Of a DNA stretch of 64,000 nt, positions 53,674 through 62,048 are shown in pieces. The translations under genes and the position numbers were made by a program. This stretch comes from DASUAS01 sp963750045 (GTDB lineage Bacteria > Actinomycetota > Acidimicrobiia > IMCC26256 > DASPTH01): NCBI GenBank assembly GCA_963750045.1, contig CAVVPD010000002.1, forward strand, positions 124,001-188,000, in the 5' to 3' direction. Positions within the stretch are counted from its first letter, which is position 1; each line of letters begins with the position of its first letter. Below the pieces are notes generated by a model, which worked only from the letters and a program-made list of their open reading frames with translations, was not told the DNA's origin and searched no databases.

Positions 53674-54262
53674 TCAGTGTCCGCGGAACAGCACACGCAC
53701 CGCATCGTCGAGGATCTTCTGGACCGCCCGCGCGTCACGCGACCCGTTCATCCACTCGAGGATGCCGCTGTTCATCACGTGGCCGAGCGTCTCGATCACC
53801 GCCTCACGATCCGGCACGTCGTCGTCACCGAGTGCGGTGTCGATCATCGAGAGGTACGCGCCTCGCACCGAGACGCGACTGTCGGTCACCGCCGACGGCC
53901 GGGCGTAGAAGGCACGCATCATCGTGAGCGTGCGGGCGCGGTCGCGGTCGAGCGCGGCCACGTAGCCCCGGAGCACGCTGCGCACCCGGGCCTCGGCGGT
54001 CTTCCCGCCCGGGGGCCGACGCTCGAGGCGTTCCCCGAGCTGCGCCATGCGATCGGCGTGGGCCTCGGCGATCAGCTCATCCTTCGAACCGCCGAGCTGG
54101 TAGATCGTGGCCAACGACATGTGCGTCATGGTCGCCAAGTCGCGCATCGACACCGCGTCGTATCCTTCGGCCGCCAGTTCGCCGCGTCGCATCGAGCAGG
54201 CGGACGTAGCGCGGGTCGGCCCGGCGGCCGTCGACCTCGATGGCGTGCTCGGGGACGGTCAC
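53674..54262 (-). CDS. TetR family transcriptional regulator, one apparent frameshift
   Basis: About 195 residues. GYDAVSMRDLATMTHMSLAT then IYQLGGSKDEL is the DNA-binding half. The true N-terminus (TVPEHAIEVDGRRADPRYVR) lies in another frame; the break is at 54181-54190, just before the helix-turn-helix. The GTG at 54262 overlaps the SnoaL-like stop (GTGA). It is last in an SDR, SnoaL, TetR operon and may repress it. Confidence 0.78.
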
Positions 54263-54705
54263 CGCTCACCGAGAAGCACGGAGTGCATCGTGTCGAGCAC
54301 CACTTCGAGGCGGGCGATACGGAGGGCGCCGGCCTCGTCGCGCACCACGCCGTTGACGATCGCGCTCGACAGGTTGGCCACCGCGCCCTCGACGATGTGC
54401 GTGACGAAGATGTACGACGCGAACGTGGCCTCGCGGTCGTGCTGCTCGACGACGTGGACGTTGCTGCCGTTGTGGCGGAGCGGATACGGGCTGTTGATCC
54501 GGTGGTCGGTCTGCCACGCCATCACCGCCTCTCGACCGCGGACGTCGCAGCGCACGAACTCCTCGAAGTCCGTCGTACCCGTGTCGGTGCGGCACGAGAA
54601 GTGCACGTCGTCGGTCAGCAGGCCGTCGAGCACCTCGAAGTTGGCCTGGTCGTAGTTCCACCACCAACGACCGACGAGATCCTGGATCGCCGCGGGTTCG
54701 ATCAT
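54259..54705 (-). CDS. SnoaL-like (NTF2-fold) protein
   Basis: 148 residues. DLVGRWWWNYDQANFEVLDG, DDVHFSCRTDTGTTDFEEF and DHRINSPYPLRHNGS fit the SnoaL-like group, a cone-shaped fold used by isomerases, cyclases and hydratases or for ligand binding. The ATG overlaps the SDR stop as ATGA and the stop overlaps the TetR start, so the three are made in a fixed ratio. No substrate known. Confidence 0.8.
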   Translation of the reverse strand: MIEPAAIQDLVGRWWWNYDQANFEVLDGLLTDDVHFSCRTDTGTTDFEEFVRCDVRGREAVMAWQTDHRINSPYPLRHNGSNVHVVEQHDREATFASYIFVTHIVEGAVANLSSAIVNGVVRDEAGALRIARLEVVLDTMHSVLLGER

Positions 54706-55478
54706 TTCATCATCCCCCCGGAGACCGAGAGGTCGTCGCCGGTGACGAACGACGACGCGTCGCTCACGAGGTAGCAAACCGGCCCGACGATCTCGTCGGG
54801 GTCGGCAATGCGCTTCATGAACGTGCCGCCGGCCACGAGATCGAGGAACCCCGGCGCGGTCTTGGCGCCGCCTTCCATCATCTCGCTCACGAACGGTCCG
54901 GGCGACAGCATGTTCACCCGCACGTTCCACTTCGCCCAGTCCATTGCCATGCTCTTGGTGAGGTTGAGCAGCGCGGCCTTCGAGGCGCCGTAGGCACAGA
55001 TGTTCCCGCCTCCGGAGTACGCCGCCATGGTCCCGATGTTCACGATGCTGCCGCCGCCCTGGTCGCGCATGACCGCGAACACGCACTGGCTCGCGCGCAT
55101 CGGCCCCTCGAGGTTCACCGCGAAGACCTTGTGCCAGTACTCGAGCGTCATGTCGGCCGGGCCGATGCGCGCCGGATTGATGCCGGCGTTGTTCACCAAC
55201 GCGTCGATGCGACCGAAGCGGTGGTGCACCTGCTCGACGAAGGCGGGGATCGCCTCCCAGTCCCCCATGTGGCAGGCGAGCGGGAACGCCTCGGCGCCGG
55301 TCGCCGCCTCGACCTCCTCGGCGACGGCCTCGCAGAGCTCCTGCTTGCGGCTGCTCACCACCACCGACGCGCCGGCGCGGGCGAGGCCTTCGACCATCGC
55401 CCGCCCGATCCCCTTCGTCGAACCGGTGACGATCGCCACCTTGCCACCGAGGTCGAACAGATCCGCTGTGCGCCGCAC
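54702..55478 (-). CDS. Short-chain dehydrogenase/reductase
   Basis: 258 residues. TGSTKGIGRAMVEGLARAG, NNAGIN, IGTMAAYSGGGNICAYGASK (Ser-like, Tyr, Lys) and SFVTGDDLSVSGGMMK. The GTG at 55478 has AGGGGGG seven bases upstream. It is first in the SDR, SnoaL, TetR operon and diverges from a zinc-type alcohol dehydrogenase with 109 bases between. Confidence 0.85.
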   Translation of the reverse strand: MRRTADLFDLGGKVAIVTGSTKGIGRAMVEGLARAGASVVVSSRKQELCEAVAEEVEAATGAEAFPLACHMGDWEAIPAFVEQVHHRFGRIDALVNNAGINPARIGPADMTLEYWHKVFAVNLEGPMRASQCVFAVMRDQGGGSIVNIGTMAAYSGGGNICAYGASKAALLNLTKSMAMDWAKWNVRVNMLSPGPFVSEMMEGGAKTAPGFLDLVAGGTFMKRIADPDEIVGPVCYLVSDASSFVTGDDLSVSGGMMK

Positions 55479-55587
55479 CGCTTCCCCCCTGATCCCGAGC
55501 CAGTAACGCGATACTCTAGCTGGCGGACATGACAGCGGCCATCCGACGTGCGAGTTTGGTCCGTTCCGTGTCGCAGGGGGAGAGCAC

Positions 55588-56658
55588 ATGACCGAGACGT
55601 GTCGAGCCGCGGTGTTCCTGGGGGACAGCACGTTCGAGGTCCGGGAGTTCCCGGTGCCCGATCCCCCACCCGGTGGGGCCGTGCTGGAGGTCGAAGCCGT
55701 CGGTCTGTGCGGCAGCGACGTCGCCCAGTTCGAGGGCATCGAGATCGTTCCCGGCGCCTGCGCGTTCCCCGTGGTGCCCGGCCACGAGACGGTCGGCCGG
55801 GTCGTGAAGCTGGCCCCCGGCGCCGAGCTCGGCGTGGCCGAAGGCGACCGGGTCGCGGTGAACGAGATCCTGCTCGCCCCCGGCGCGCCGCTCCGGCTCT
55901 ACGGCTACTCCGACATGACCGGCGACGGCGAGGTCGGGCTCTGGGGCGGCTACGGCGAGTACATGGAGATCTTCCCCGGCACCACGCTGCACCGGATGTC
56001 GAGGACGCCGCCGGCCGAGCACCTCACGCTGTTCGAGCCCCTCGCCAGCGCGGTCAACTGGGTCGACATCGTGGGCGTGCACGAAGGCGAGACCGTCGTC
56101 GTGCAGGGGCCGGGCCACCAGGGGCTGGCGGTGCTCGAGGCGGTGCTCGCCCGCCGGCCACGCCACGTGGTGGTGACCGGCACGTCGGACGACCGCCTGC
56201 GCCTCGACGCCGCGACCGCCATCGGCGCGTCCGCAGTCGTGATGGTCGACGTCGACGACGCGCGCGTCGTCGTGCACGACCTCACGCGCGGCCTGGGCGC
56301 CGACGTGGTGTTCGACGTGGCGACCGCGACCCAGACCGTGCCCCAGGCGGTCGACCTGGCGCGCAGCGGTGGTCGCATCCTGCTCGCGGGGTTGAAGCAC
56401 TTCGCCGAGATCCCCGGGCTCGTCACCGACCACATCGTGTTGAAGAGCCTCCAGCTCTACGGCGGGGCGGGGTTCACGCCCCAGTCGATGGCCGACGCGG
56501 TCGCGTTGATCGAGTCCGGCGCGGTGCGCACTGACATCGTCGCCGGCGAGGTGTTCGACCTCGACGGGATCGACGAGGCGCTGGCGCTGCTCACGCGCCG
56601 CGATCCGGGACGCGACGCGGTACGGGTCGGGCTGCGCCACGCGCACGGGGCCGCGTGA
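55588..56658 (+). CDS. Zinc-binding alcohol dehydrogenase family protein
   Basis: 356 residues, medium-chain dehydrogenase. LCGSDVAQFEG and PGHETVGRVVKL give the catalytic zinc ligands; QGPGHQGLAVLEAVLA the cofactor fold. The structural four-Cys zinc lobe is missing, replaced by LLAPGAPLRLYGYS. Next to the luciferase-like gene with TGATG overlap. Confidence 0.83.
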   Translation: MTETCRAAVFLGDSTFEVREFPVPDPPPGGAVLEVEAVGLCGSDVAQFEGIEIVPGACAFPVVPGHETVGRVVKLAPGAELGVAEGDRVAVNEILLAPGAPLRLYGYSDMTGDGEVGLWGGYGEYMEIFPGTTLHRMSRTPPAEHLTLFEPLASAVNWVDIVGVHEGETVVVQGPGHQGLAVLEAVLARRPRHVVVTGTSDDRLRLDAATAIGASAVVMVDVDDARVVVHDLTRGLGADVVFDVATATQTVPQAVDLARSGGRILLAGLKHFAEIPGLVTDHIVLKSLQLYGGAGFTPQSMADAVALIESGAVRTDIVAGEVFDLDGIDEALALLTRRDPGRDAVRVGLRHAHGAA

Positions 56659-57641
56659 TGGCGCTCTTCGGCCTCCGGTTCGACCTCCGGAACCCCGCCA
56701 TCGCCGGTACCACGATGGCCGAACGCTACGCGGCGGCGCTCGACATGGCCGAGTGGGCCGACGGACTCGGCTTCGTCGTGATCGTGCTCTCCGAGCACCA
56801 CGGCTCCGCCGACGGCTACCTGCCCAGCCCGCTCACCATGGCCGCGGCGATGGCGGCGCGCACGAAGCACGCGCGGATCCAGGTCGCCGCGCTCATCGCG
56901 CCCTTCCACGACCCGCTGCGCCTCGCCGAGGACGTCGCGGTCGTCGACCTCTTGAGCAACGGCAGGCTCGACCTCGTCGTCGCCAACGGCTACGTGCCCG
57001 GCGAGTTCGACATGTTCGGGTGCGCGCTGTCCGACCGCGTGAAGCGCACGACGGAGACCGTCGCCACGCTGAAACAGGCCTGGACCGGCGAGCCGTTCGA
57101 GTTCCGCGGTCGCACCGTGCAGGTCACACCCGCGCCGGCGCAGCCGGGTGGCCCGAAGATCAGCCTCGGCGGGAGCGGCCCGGCGGCCGCGCGTCGCGCG
57201 GCGCGCATCGCCGACGGCTTCCTGCCGTCGAGCCCCGCGCTCTGGGACGTGTACCGCGAGGAGATGCAGCAGCTGGGCAAGCCCGACCCCGGTCCGTCGC
57301 TCGGCGGCGACACCAGCGCGTTCCACCTCGCGCTCGACGTGGACCGCGGGTGGGCCGACTACGCGCCGTTCGCACTGCACGAGATGAACGCGTACGGCGC
57401 GTGGATGGCATCGGCCGGCATCGGCGCCGAAGGGGGGTACGGGGTGACCGACGACATCGCCGCGCTGCAGGCGACCGGTCAGTACCGTGTGCTCACGCCC
57501 GACCAGCTCGTCGCCGAGATCCGGGTCAAGGGCGACTTCGGGTTCACCATGTTCCACCCGATGGCCGGGGGCGTGCCTCCCGCCGTCGCCTGGGAGAGCC
57601 TGCACCTGTTCGAGGAAGAGGTCCTCCCCCGGCTCGAGTGA
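56658..57641 (+). CDS. LLM class flavin/F420-dependent oxidoreductase
   Basis: 327 residues. ALFGLRFDLRNPAIAG, FVVIVLSEHHGSADGYLPSP, LLSNGRLDLVVANGYVPGEF, ISLGGSGPAAARRAARIADG. ATG at 56658 overlaps the alcohol dehydrogenase stop. The substrate is not known; the pair may act on the same alcohol/aldehyde. The 3' end runs into a 17-base tandem repeat. Confidence 0.84.
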   Translation: MALFGLRFDLRNPAIAGTTMAERYAAALDMAEWADGLGFVVIVLSEHHGSADGYLPSPLTMAAAMAARTKHARIQVAALIAPFHDPLRLAEDVAVVDLLSNGRLDLVVANGYVPGEFDMFGCALSDRVKRTTETVATLKQAWTGEPFEFRGRTVQVTPAPAQPGGPKISLGGSGPAAARRAARIADGFLPSSPALWDVYREEMQQLGKPDPGPSLGGDTSAFHLALDVDRGWADYAPFALHEMNAYGAWMASAGIGAEGGYGVTDDIAALQATGQYRVLTPDQLVAEIRVKGDFGFTMFHPMAGGVPPAVAWESLHLFEEEVLPRLE

Positions 57642-57670
57642 CGCCCCGGCTCGAGTAACGCCCCGACTCG
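57627..57670 (+). repeat. 17-base tandem repeat, 2.6 copies
   Basis: Unit CCCCGGCTCGAGTGACG (57627-57643), repeated with one change at 57644-57660, then a partial copy to 57670. It covers the stop codon of the luciferase-like gene. It has no visible function; probably replication slippage. Confidence 0.75.
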
Positions 57671-57712
57671 CGCAGGTCCGCGAGCGCGCCCGCGATGACG
57701 GCCGTGCCGGCG

Positions 57713-58150
57713 CTAGGTGGCGCTTCCGAAGTCGGGCAGCGTGAGCGTGCCGTCGGGGCCGAGGGTGAAGCCGGGATTGTGCGCGACCTCCCATACGTGG
57801 CCGTCCGGATCCCGGAAGAATCCGGCATACCCCCCGTAGAAGGTCTCGCTCGGGGCCTTCGTCACGTGCCCGCCGGCGCTCGCGGCCGCGCTCACGACTC
57901 GATCGACCTCCTGTCGGGACCCGACGTTGTGCGCGAGGACGATGCCGCCGAAGGTGCCGGCTCCGTCGTCGTCGATACCAGCATCGGCGGCGACCTCGTC
58001 GCGACCCCACAGCACGACCGCCTGCCCGCCCGCCTGGAAGAAGACCGTCTCCTGCACCTCCTGGCCGCGCCAGCCGAGCTGCTCGTAGAAGGACCGCGAC
58101 CGTCGGAGGTCGGCGACACCGAGCGTGATCAGGCTGACACGCTGCTCCAC
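57713..58150 (-). CDS. VOC (glyoxalase-like) family protein
   Basis: 145 residues. SLITLGVADLRRSRSFYEQL gives the first beta-alpha-beta unit; GGYAGFFRDPDGHVWEVAHN the second, with a metal-type Glu. Members include dioxygenases, lyases and resistance proteins; no further assignment. GTG at 58150 used; another GTG lies at 58159. Confidence 0.78.
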   Translation of the reverse strand: MEQRVSLITLGVADLRRSRSFYEQLGWRGQEVQETVFFQAGGQAVVLWGRDEVAADAGIDDDGAGTFGGIVLAHNVGSRQEVDRVVSAAASAGGHVTKAPSETFYGGYAGFFRDPDGHVWEVAHNPGFTLGPDGTLTLPDFGSAT

Positions 58151-58254
58151 ACGACGGACCGTACTTGACTCCCGGTCCGGACGGTCACGCACCGCCGGCC
58201 CGCGGTAGGGTCCCGCTCCCGATCCGCCCCGCCGCGGCGTCACGAGGGAGCGAC

Positions 58255-58902
58255 ATGAGCGCAGCAGGACCGCAGGTCACGCATCCGACCGAGACCGCGG
58301 GCACCGTCGGGGCGACCCGCTCGCTGATCGACGCCCTCCGCACCGCCGATGCCCCCGCCGGCGTGCTCGAGCGCGTGGCTGCACTCGTCGGCGAGGCGAC
58401 CGCGCTGCTGGTGCCCCATCACGTCGACGGCATCCCCGGACAGACCGGGCTGCGCACCGCGCTCGCGAGCGCCGAGCAGTTCGAGACCGCGGAACCCGGG
58501 AGCTTCTTCCCCTACAGCCCGGTGGTCGGGCCGCTCAACCCGATCGCCCCGCCCCTCACCTTCGCGTTCGACGGCGAACGCCTCCACGGGACCGGTGCAC
58601 TGCCCGCTGCCTTCGTCGGCCCGCCGGGAACGGTGCACGGCGGGGTCGTCGCGATGGTGCTCGACGAGCTCCTCGGCGCGGTCAACGCGTGTCTCGGCCT
58701 GGGCGCCTTCACCGGCACGCTGACCATCCGGTACGAACGACCGACGCCGATCGCGACCGACCTCGAGATGGAGAGCTGGGTCGAGCGCACCGAGGGTCGC
58801 AAGGTCTTCACCTTCGGAACGATCAGTGCGGGCGGTGAGGCGACCGCGCGCGCCGAAGGGGTGTTCATCCGCGTCGATCCGGGCCCCGCGCCCTTCGGGT
58901 GA
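58255..58902 (+). CDS. PaaI-type hot-dog thioesterase
   Basis: 215 residues. FVGPPGTVHGGVVAMVLDEL is the PaaI signature (HGG and Asp/Glu); the rest has GTLTIRYERPTPI. It cleaves acyl- or aryl-CoA thioesters. The N-terminal ~80 residues are an extra helical part. GAGGGA ribosome site before the ATG. Confidence 0.83.
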   Translation: MSAAGPQVTHPTETAGTVGATRSLIDALRTADAPAGVLERVAALVGEATALLVPHHVDGIPGQTGLRTALASAEQFETAEPGSFFPYSPVVGPLNPIAPPLTFAFDGERLHGTGALPAAFVGPPGTVHGGVVAMVLDELLGAVNACLGLGAFTGTLTIRYERPTPIATDLEMESWVERTEGRKVFTFGTISAGGEATARAEGVFIRVDPGPAPFG

Positions 58903-58999
58903 CGCTCGACACCGGGCGATCGCCAGACGACCGGCGTCCGCGGCCGCTCGGTTGTCGGTAACGTCGGAGCAGATCGGTCGACGACATGGGGGAACCGAG

Positions 59000-59152
59000 A
59001 TGAAGACGAGACTGAGCTGTCCCTGTGGCGAACTCATCCGAGGCGAGGACGAGGACGACCTCGTGGAGAAGGCCTTCGCGCACCTGCGGGAGAAGCACCC
59101 CGACATGGCGGACGAATACGAGCGCGAGCACATCCTCTTCATGGCGTACTGA
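59000..59152 (+). CDS. Small DUF1059-like protein
   Basis: 50 residues, acidic. LSCPCGELIRGEDEDDLVEK, then HLREKHPDM: two Cys and two His in a pattern seen in DUF1059-type small proteins, which probably bind a metal. ATG at 59000 with a GGGGGAACC stretch upstream. Function unknown. Confidence 0.65.
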   Translation: MKTRLSCPCGELIRGEDEDDLVEKAFAHLREKHPDMADEYEREHILFMAY

Positions 59153-59359
59153 CCCGCCGTCATCGCTCAGCGGGGCCCACCCGAACACCGCCGCCGCCCG
59201 GCCGCGTCGTCACGTCCCCGAAGTTCACGCCGTTGTCGTTCGGAGGAAACACTGCACCTGGCATGCTCGTCGTACGGGTCGTCGCGCCTTCGGATCAGCC
59301 GCTCCGACCGCGCTGGTCCGGAGGGCACGATCGCCGTCACCGACACGAAAGGGCGCTGC

Positions 59360-59800
59360 ATGAGAATTCGGACTCCTGTCGATGCGGATCTCGGTTCGAT
59401 GCCGCTGTTCGAGGGACTGCCCGCCAAGAAGCTGCGCGTCGTATCGCAACTGTCGACGCCGATCGAGCTCCCGGCAGGCACGGCTCTCGCGCAGGAAGGA
59501 AGCACGGGCCGCGAGTTCTTCATGCTGCTCGACGGCGAGGTCGACGTCATCCGAGCGCAACGGCTGGTCGCGACGAGGGGACCTGGCTCCCACCTCGGCG
59601 AGATCGCACTGCTGGAACGCCGTCCCCGGACCGCGACGCTCGTGGCCAAGACCCCGGTGTTGGTGGCGGTTGCGAACCGGGGTGAGTTCGACAACCTGCT
59701 CCACCTGGTGCCCGAGATCTCCGAACGGCTCGACGCCACGATGACCCGGCGTCTCGCCGAGCTCGTGACCCCGACGGGGCGTCGCGCCCCAGGCTCATAG
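59360..59800 (+). CDS. Stand-alone cyclic-nucleotide-binding domain protein
   Basis: 146 residues. PLFEGLPAKKLRVVSQL, LDGEVDVI, HLGEIALLERRPRTATLVA match the cNMP-binding fold (phosphate-binding cassette GEIALLERRPRTAT). No DNA-binding domain follows, unlike CRP. It may be a sensor for another protein. The 207 bases before it hold no recognised gene. Confidence 0.78.
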   Translation: MRIRTPVDADLGSMPLFEGLPAKKLRVVSQLSTPIELPAGTALAQEGSTGREFFMLLDGEVDVIRAQRLVATRGPGSHLGEIALLERRPRTATLVAKTPVLVAVANRGEFDNLLHLVPEISERLDATMTRRLAELVTPTGRRAPGS

Positions 59801-59907
59801 CGGTGCCACGGCAGCCGGTTCGGGCGGCACCCTGAGACCCCATCCGCGAGTCTGCTGAACCTTCCCGGTACCGTACGCGGAGGCGGAATCGGTGTCCGGG
59901 GGGATGC

Positions 59908-60177
59908 ATGGATCTGCACGAATGGGCCGTACCGCTGGTGGACCGCACGGGGGAGCCGCGTGAGCGCCGGTTTGCCTCTCGCCCGGTTGCGTGTGAGAGA
60001 GTTGCCCCAGTGGACGCTGGGGGGTCTTCACAGTTGGTGTTGTTCCGTGCGCCGGAGCAAGCCACCGTGCGCGAATCCGGGTTCGGTTTGGCATTCGGCG
60101 TGACCGTGGCGCTGGTGTTCGAAGCCGTGATCGTGGCCCTGGTGTATCTGTTGGGGTCCGTGAGCGGAGTCTGGTGA
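59908..60177 (+). CDS. Small single-pass membrane protein of unknown function
   Basis: 89 residues. The first ~50 are soluble and mixed; residues ~60-85 form one strongly hydrophobic segment (FGVTVALVFEAVIVALVYLL). Not recognised. ATG at 59908 preceded by GGGGGGATGC. Isolated between the cNMP gene and the MarR gene, so reality is moderately supported by codon use only. Confidence 0.45.
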   Translation: MDLHEWAVPLVDRTGEPRERRFASRPVACERVAPVDAGGSSQLVLFRAPEQATVRESGFGLAFGVTVALVFEAVIVALVYLLGSVSGVW

Positions 60178-60240
60178 GCGACGCGCATCCGGCGGCCTGA
60201 CCGGTCCGGATACGCCGCCGCGGACGACCCGCGCCTGAAT

Positions 60241-60732
60241 TCACGAATCGCTCGTGCTCGGCGCCGGGAGGTACGGCGCGCCCTGGAGATCGTCGGCCAA
60301 CCGGACGAGGAGTCGGCCGAGCTCGGCCTGCTCCGCATCGGTCCAGCCCGCGAGCGCCCGCTGCAGGTGATGGGCGCGCACCGCCTCGACCTTGGCCACC
60401 AACGACTGCCCGCGCTTCGTGGCGACGACGAGCACCACGCTCCCCCGACCCGCGCCGTCGCGACGCACGTAGCCGTCGGCCTCGAGCCGGTTGAGCTGGC
60501 GGCTGACCGCCCCTCCGTCGAGCCGGGCCAGGCGGGCCACCTCGCCGATCGGCCTCGCCGCGCCGTCGGCGAGCACGGCGAGGATGTCGACGCCCTGCTG
60601 GGTCACGTCGGCGCCCGCGGCGCCGGTCATGCTGGCGAAGATGCGCCGGCTCCCCAGCAACCGCTGCATGCGCGCGAGCCCGGCCCGCAACGTGGGATCG
60701 ACCGCCTGCTCCCGCCGTCTTGACTGAGTCAT
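60241..60732 (-). CDS. MarR family transcriptional regulator
   Basis: 163 residues. IGEVARLARLDGGAVSRQLN is the recognition helix-turn-helix; a wing with RGSVVLVVATKRG follows. It diverges from the amidohydrolase gene, 24 bases apart, and a perfect palindrome covers its own start codon. So it likely represses itself and the amidohydrolase. Confidence 0.83.
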   Translation of the reverse strand: MTQSRRREQAVDPTLRAGLARMQRLLGSRRIFASMTGAAGADVTQQGVDILAVLADGAARPIGEVARLARLDGGAVSRQLNRLEADGYVRRDGAGRGSVVLVVATKRGQSLVAKVEAVRAHHLQRALAGWTDAEQAELGRLLVRLADDLQGAPYLPAPSTSDS

Positions 60733-60739
60733 GACTCAG
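60724..60739. promoter_or_regulatory. Perfect 16-base palindrome, probable MarR operator
   Basis: CTGAGTCATGACTCAG reads the same on both strands, covers the MarR ATG (60730-60732), and lies 18 bases before the amidohydrolase ATG. Length and position fit a MarR dimer site that blocks both genes. Confidence 0.6.
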
Positions 60740-60756
60740 ATGCTAGCCTGATCGGC

Positions 60757-61989
60757 ATGACCAGCACGCTGACCCCGCCTGCGACCGACCGCACGACGAC
60801 GGGTCGGTACACCATCATCTCCTCGGACTGCCACGCCGGCGCCAACCACGCCACGTACCGCGGTTACCTCACCAAGGCATGGCAGGAGGAATTCGACGCC
60901 TGGCGCGGCAAGTACTCGAACCCCTTCCGCGACCTGCAGGACGACGGCCGCAGCCGCAACTGGGACGACGAGCGGCGCGTCGCCGACCTGCACGCCGACG
61001 GGATCGTCGCGGAGGTCACGTTCCCCAACACCGTGCCGCCGTTCTTCCCCACCGGCGCGGTGATCGCGGCCGCGCCGACGCCCGACAACTACGAGCGCCG
61101 CCTCGTCGGCATCCGCGCCCACAACCGTTGGCTGGTCGACTTCTGCAACGAACGTCCGGGGCAGCGCGCCGGGCTCGCGCAGATCTTCCTCAACGACGTC
61201 GACGACGCGGTGGCGGACATCCACTGGGCGAAAGAGCACGGCCTCCACAGCATCCTGCTGCCGGCGGTCGCGCCCAACTCGCACCTCGCCCCGCTCTACG
61301 CGCCGGAGTACGACCCGGTGTGGCAGGCCTGCGAGGAGACCGGCCTCCCCGTCACCGCCCACTCCGGTGGGACCGGCATGCCGAACTTCGGGAAGTACCC
61401 GATCGCCAACCTCGTGTTCGTGCTGGAGTCGTCGTTCTACTCCAACCGCTCGCTGTGGCACCTCCTCATGTCCGGGGTCTTCGAGCGGTTCCCGACCCTG
61501 AGGTTCGCCATGACCGAACAGGGGAGCGCGTGGGTGCCCGACCTGCTCGATCGTCTCGACAACCTCCATGCACAGATGGTGCGTGACGGCCGGATCGGCG
61601 AGCTCGGCCTCGAGGCCGACGTGATCCTGCCACTCAGGCCGTCGGAGTACTTCAAGCGCCAGGTGTACATCGGCGCCAGCTTCCCGAGTCCGTCCGACGC
61701 CGCCGTGTTCCACGAGATCGGCCTCGACCACGTGATGTGGGGCAGCGACTACCCGCACCACGAGGCGTGCTGGCCCTACAGCCGGGAGTCGCTGCGGCGC
61801 ACGTTCGCCGGGTGGAACGAAGCCGACCTGCGCCAGGTGCTCGCGGGCACCGCGGCGTCGGTCTACGGCTTCGACCTCGACCGCTTGGCGCCGATCGCGG
61901 CGGAGGTCGGCCCGAGCGTCGCCGAGCTGGCCACGCCCCTCGACGAGATCCCGCCCGACGCCGCCAGCCCCTCGTTCCACCGCAGCTGA
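60757..61989 (+). CDS. Amidohydrolase family protein
   Basis: 410 residues, amidohydrolase-2 type. IISSDCHAGANHATYRGYL (first ligands), VTAHSGGTGMPNFG, MTEQGSAWVPDLLDRLD and MWGSDYPHHEACW (metal Asp). Starts close to a divergent MarR gene and is probably under its control. Substrate unknown. Confidence 0.85.
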   Translation: MTSTLTPPATDRTTTGRYTIISSDCHAGANHATYRGYLTKAWQEEFDAWRGKYSNPFRDLQDDGRSRNWDDERRVADLHADGIVAEVTFPNTVPPFFPTGAVIAAAPTPDNYERRLVGIRAHNRWLVDFCNERPGQRAGLAQIFLNDVDDAVADIHWAKEHGLHSILLPAVAPNSHLAPLYAPEYDPVWQACEETGLPVTAHSGGTGMPNFGKYPIANLVFVLESSFYSNRSLWHLLMSGVFERFPTLRFAMTEQGSAWVPDLLDRLDNLHAQMVRDGRIGELGLEADVILPLRPSEYFKRQVYIGASFPSPSDAAVFHEIGLDHVMWGSDYPHHEACWPYSRESLRRTFAGWNEADLRQVLAGTAASVYGFDLDRLAPIAAEVGPSVAELATPLDEIPPDAASPSFHRS

Positions 61990-62048
61990 AGCACCCTCAG
62001 CGGCCCGGCCTTGGGACGGAACGGCGGACCGGCAGTAGCGTCGGGCCC

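Noticed and set aside
55479..55587. Operator in the divergent SDR/alcohol dehydrogenase gap
   Set aside because: Only a loose CCAG...CTGG pairing was seen, too short and too far apart to support a site.
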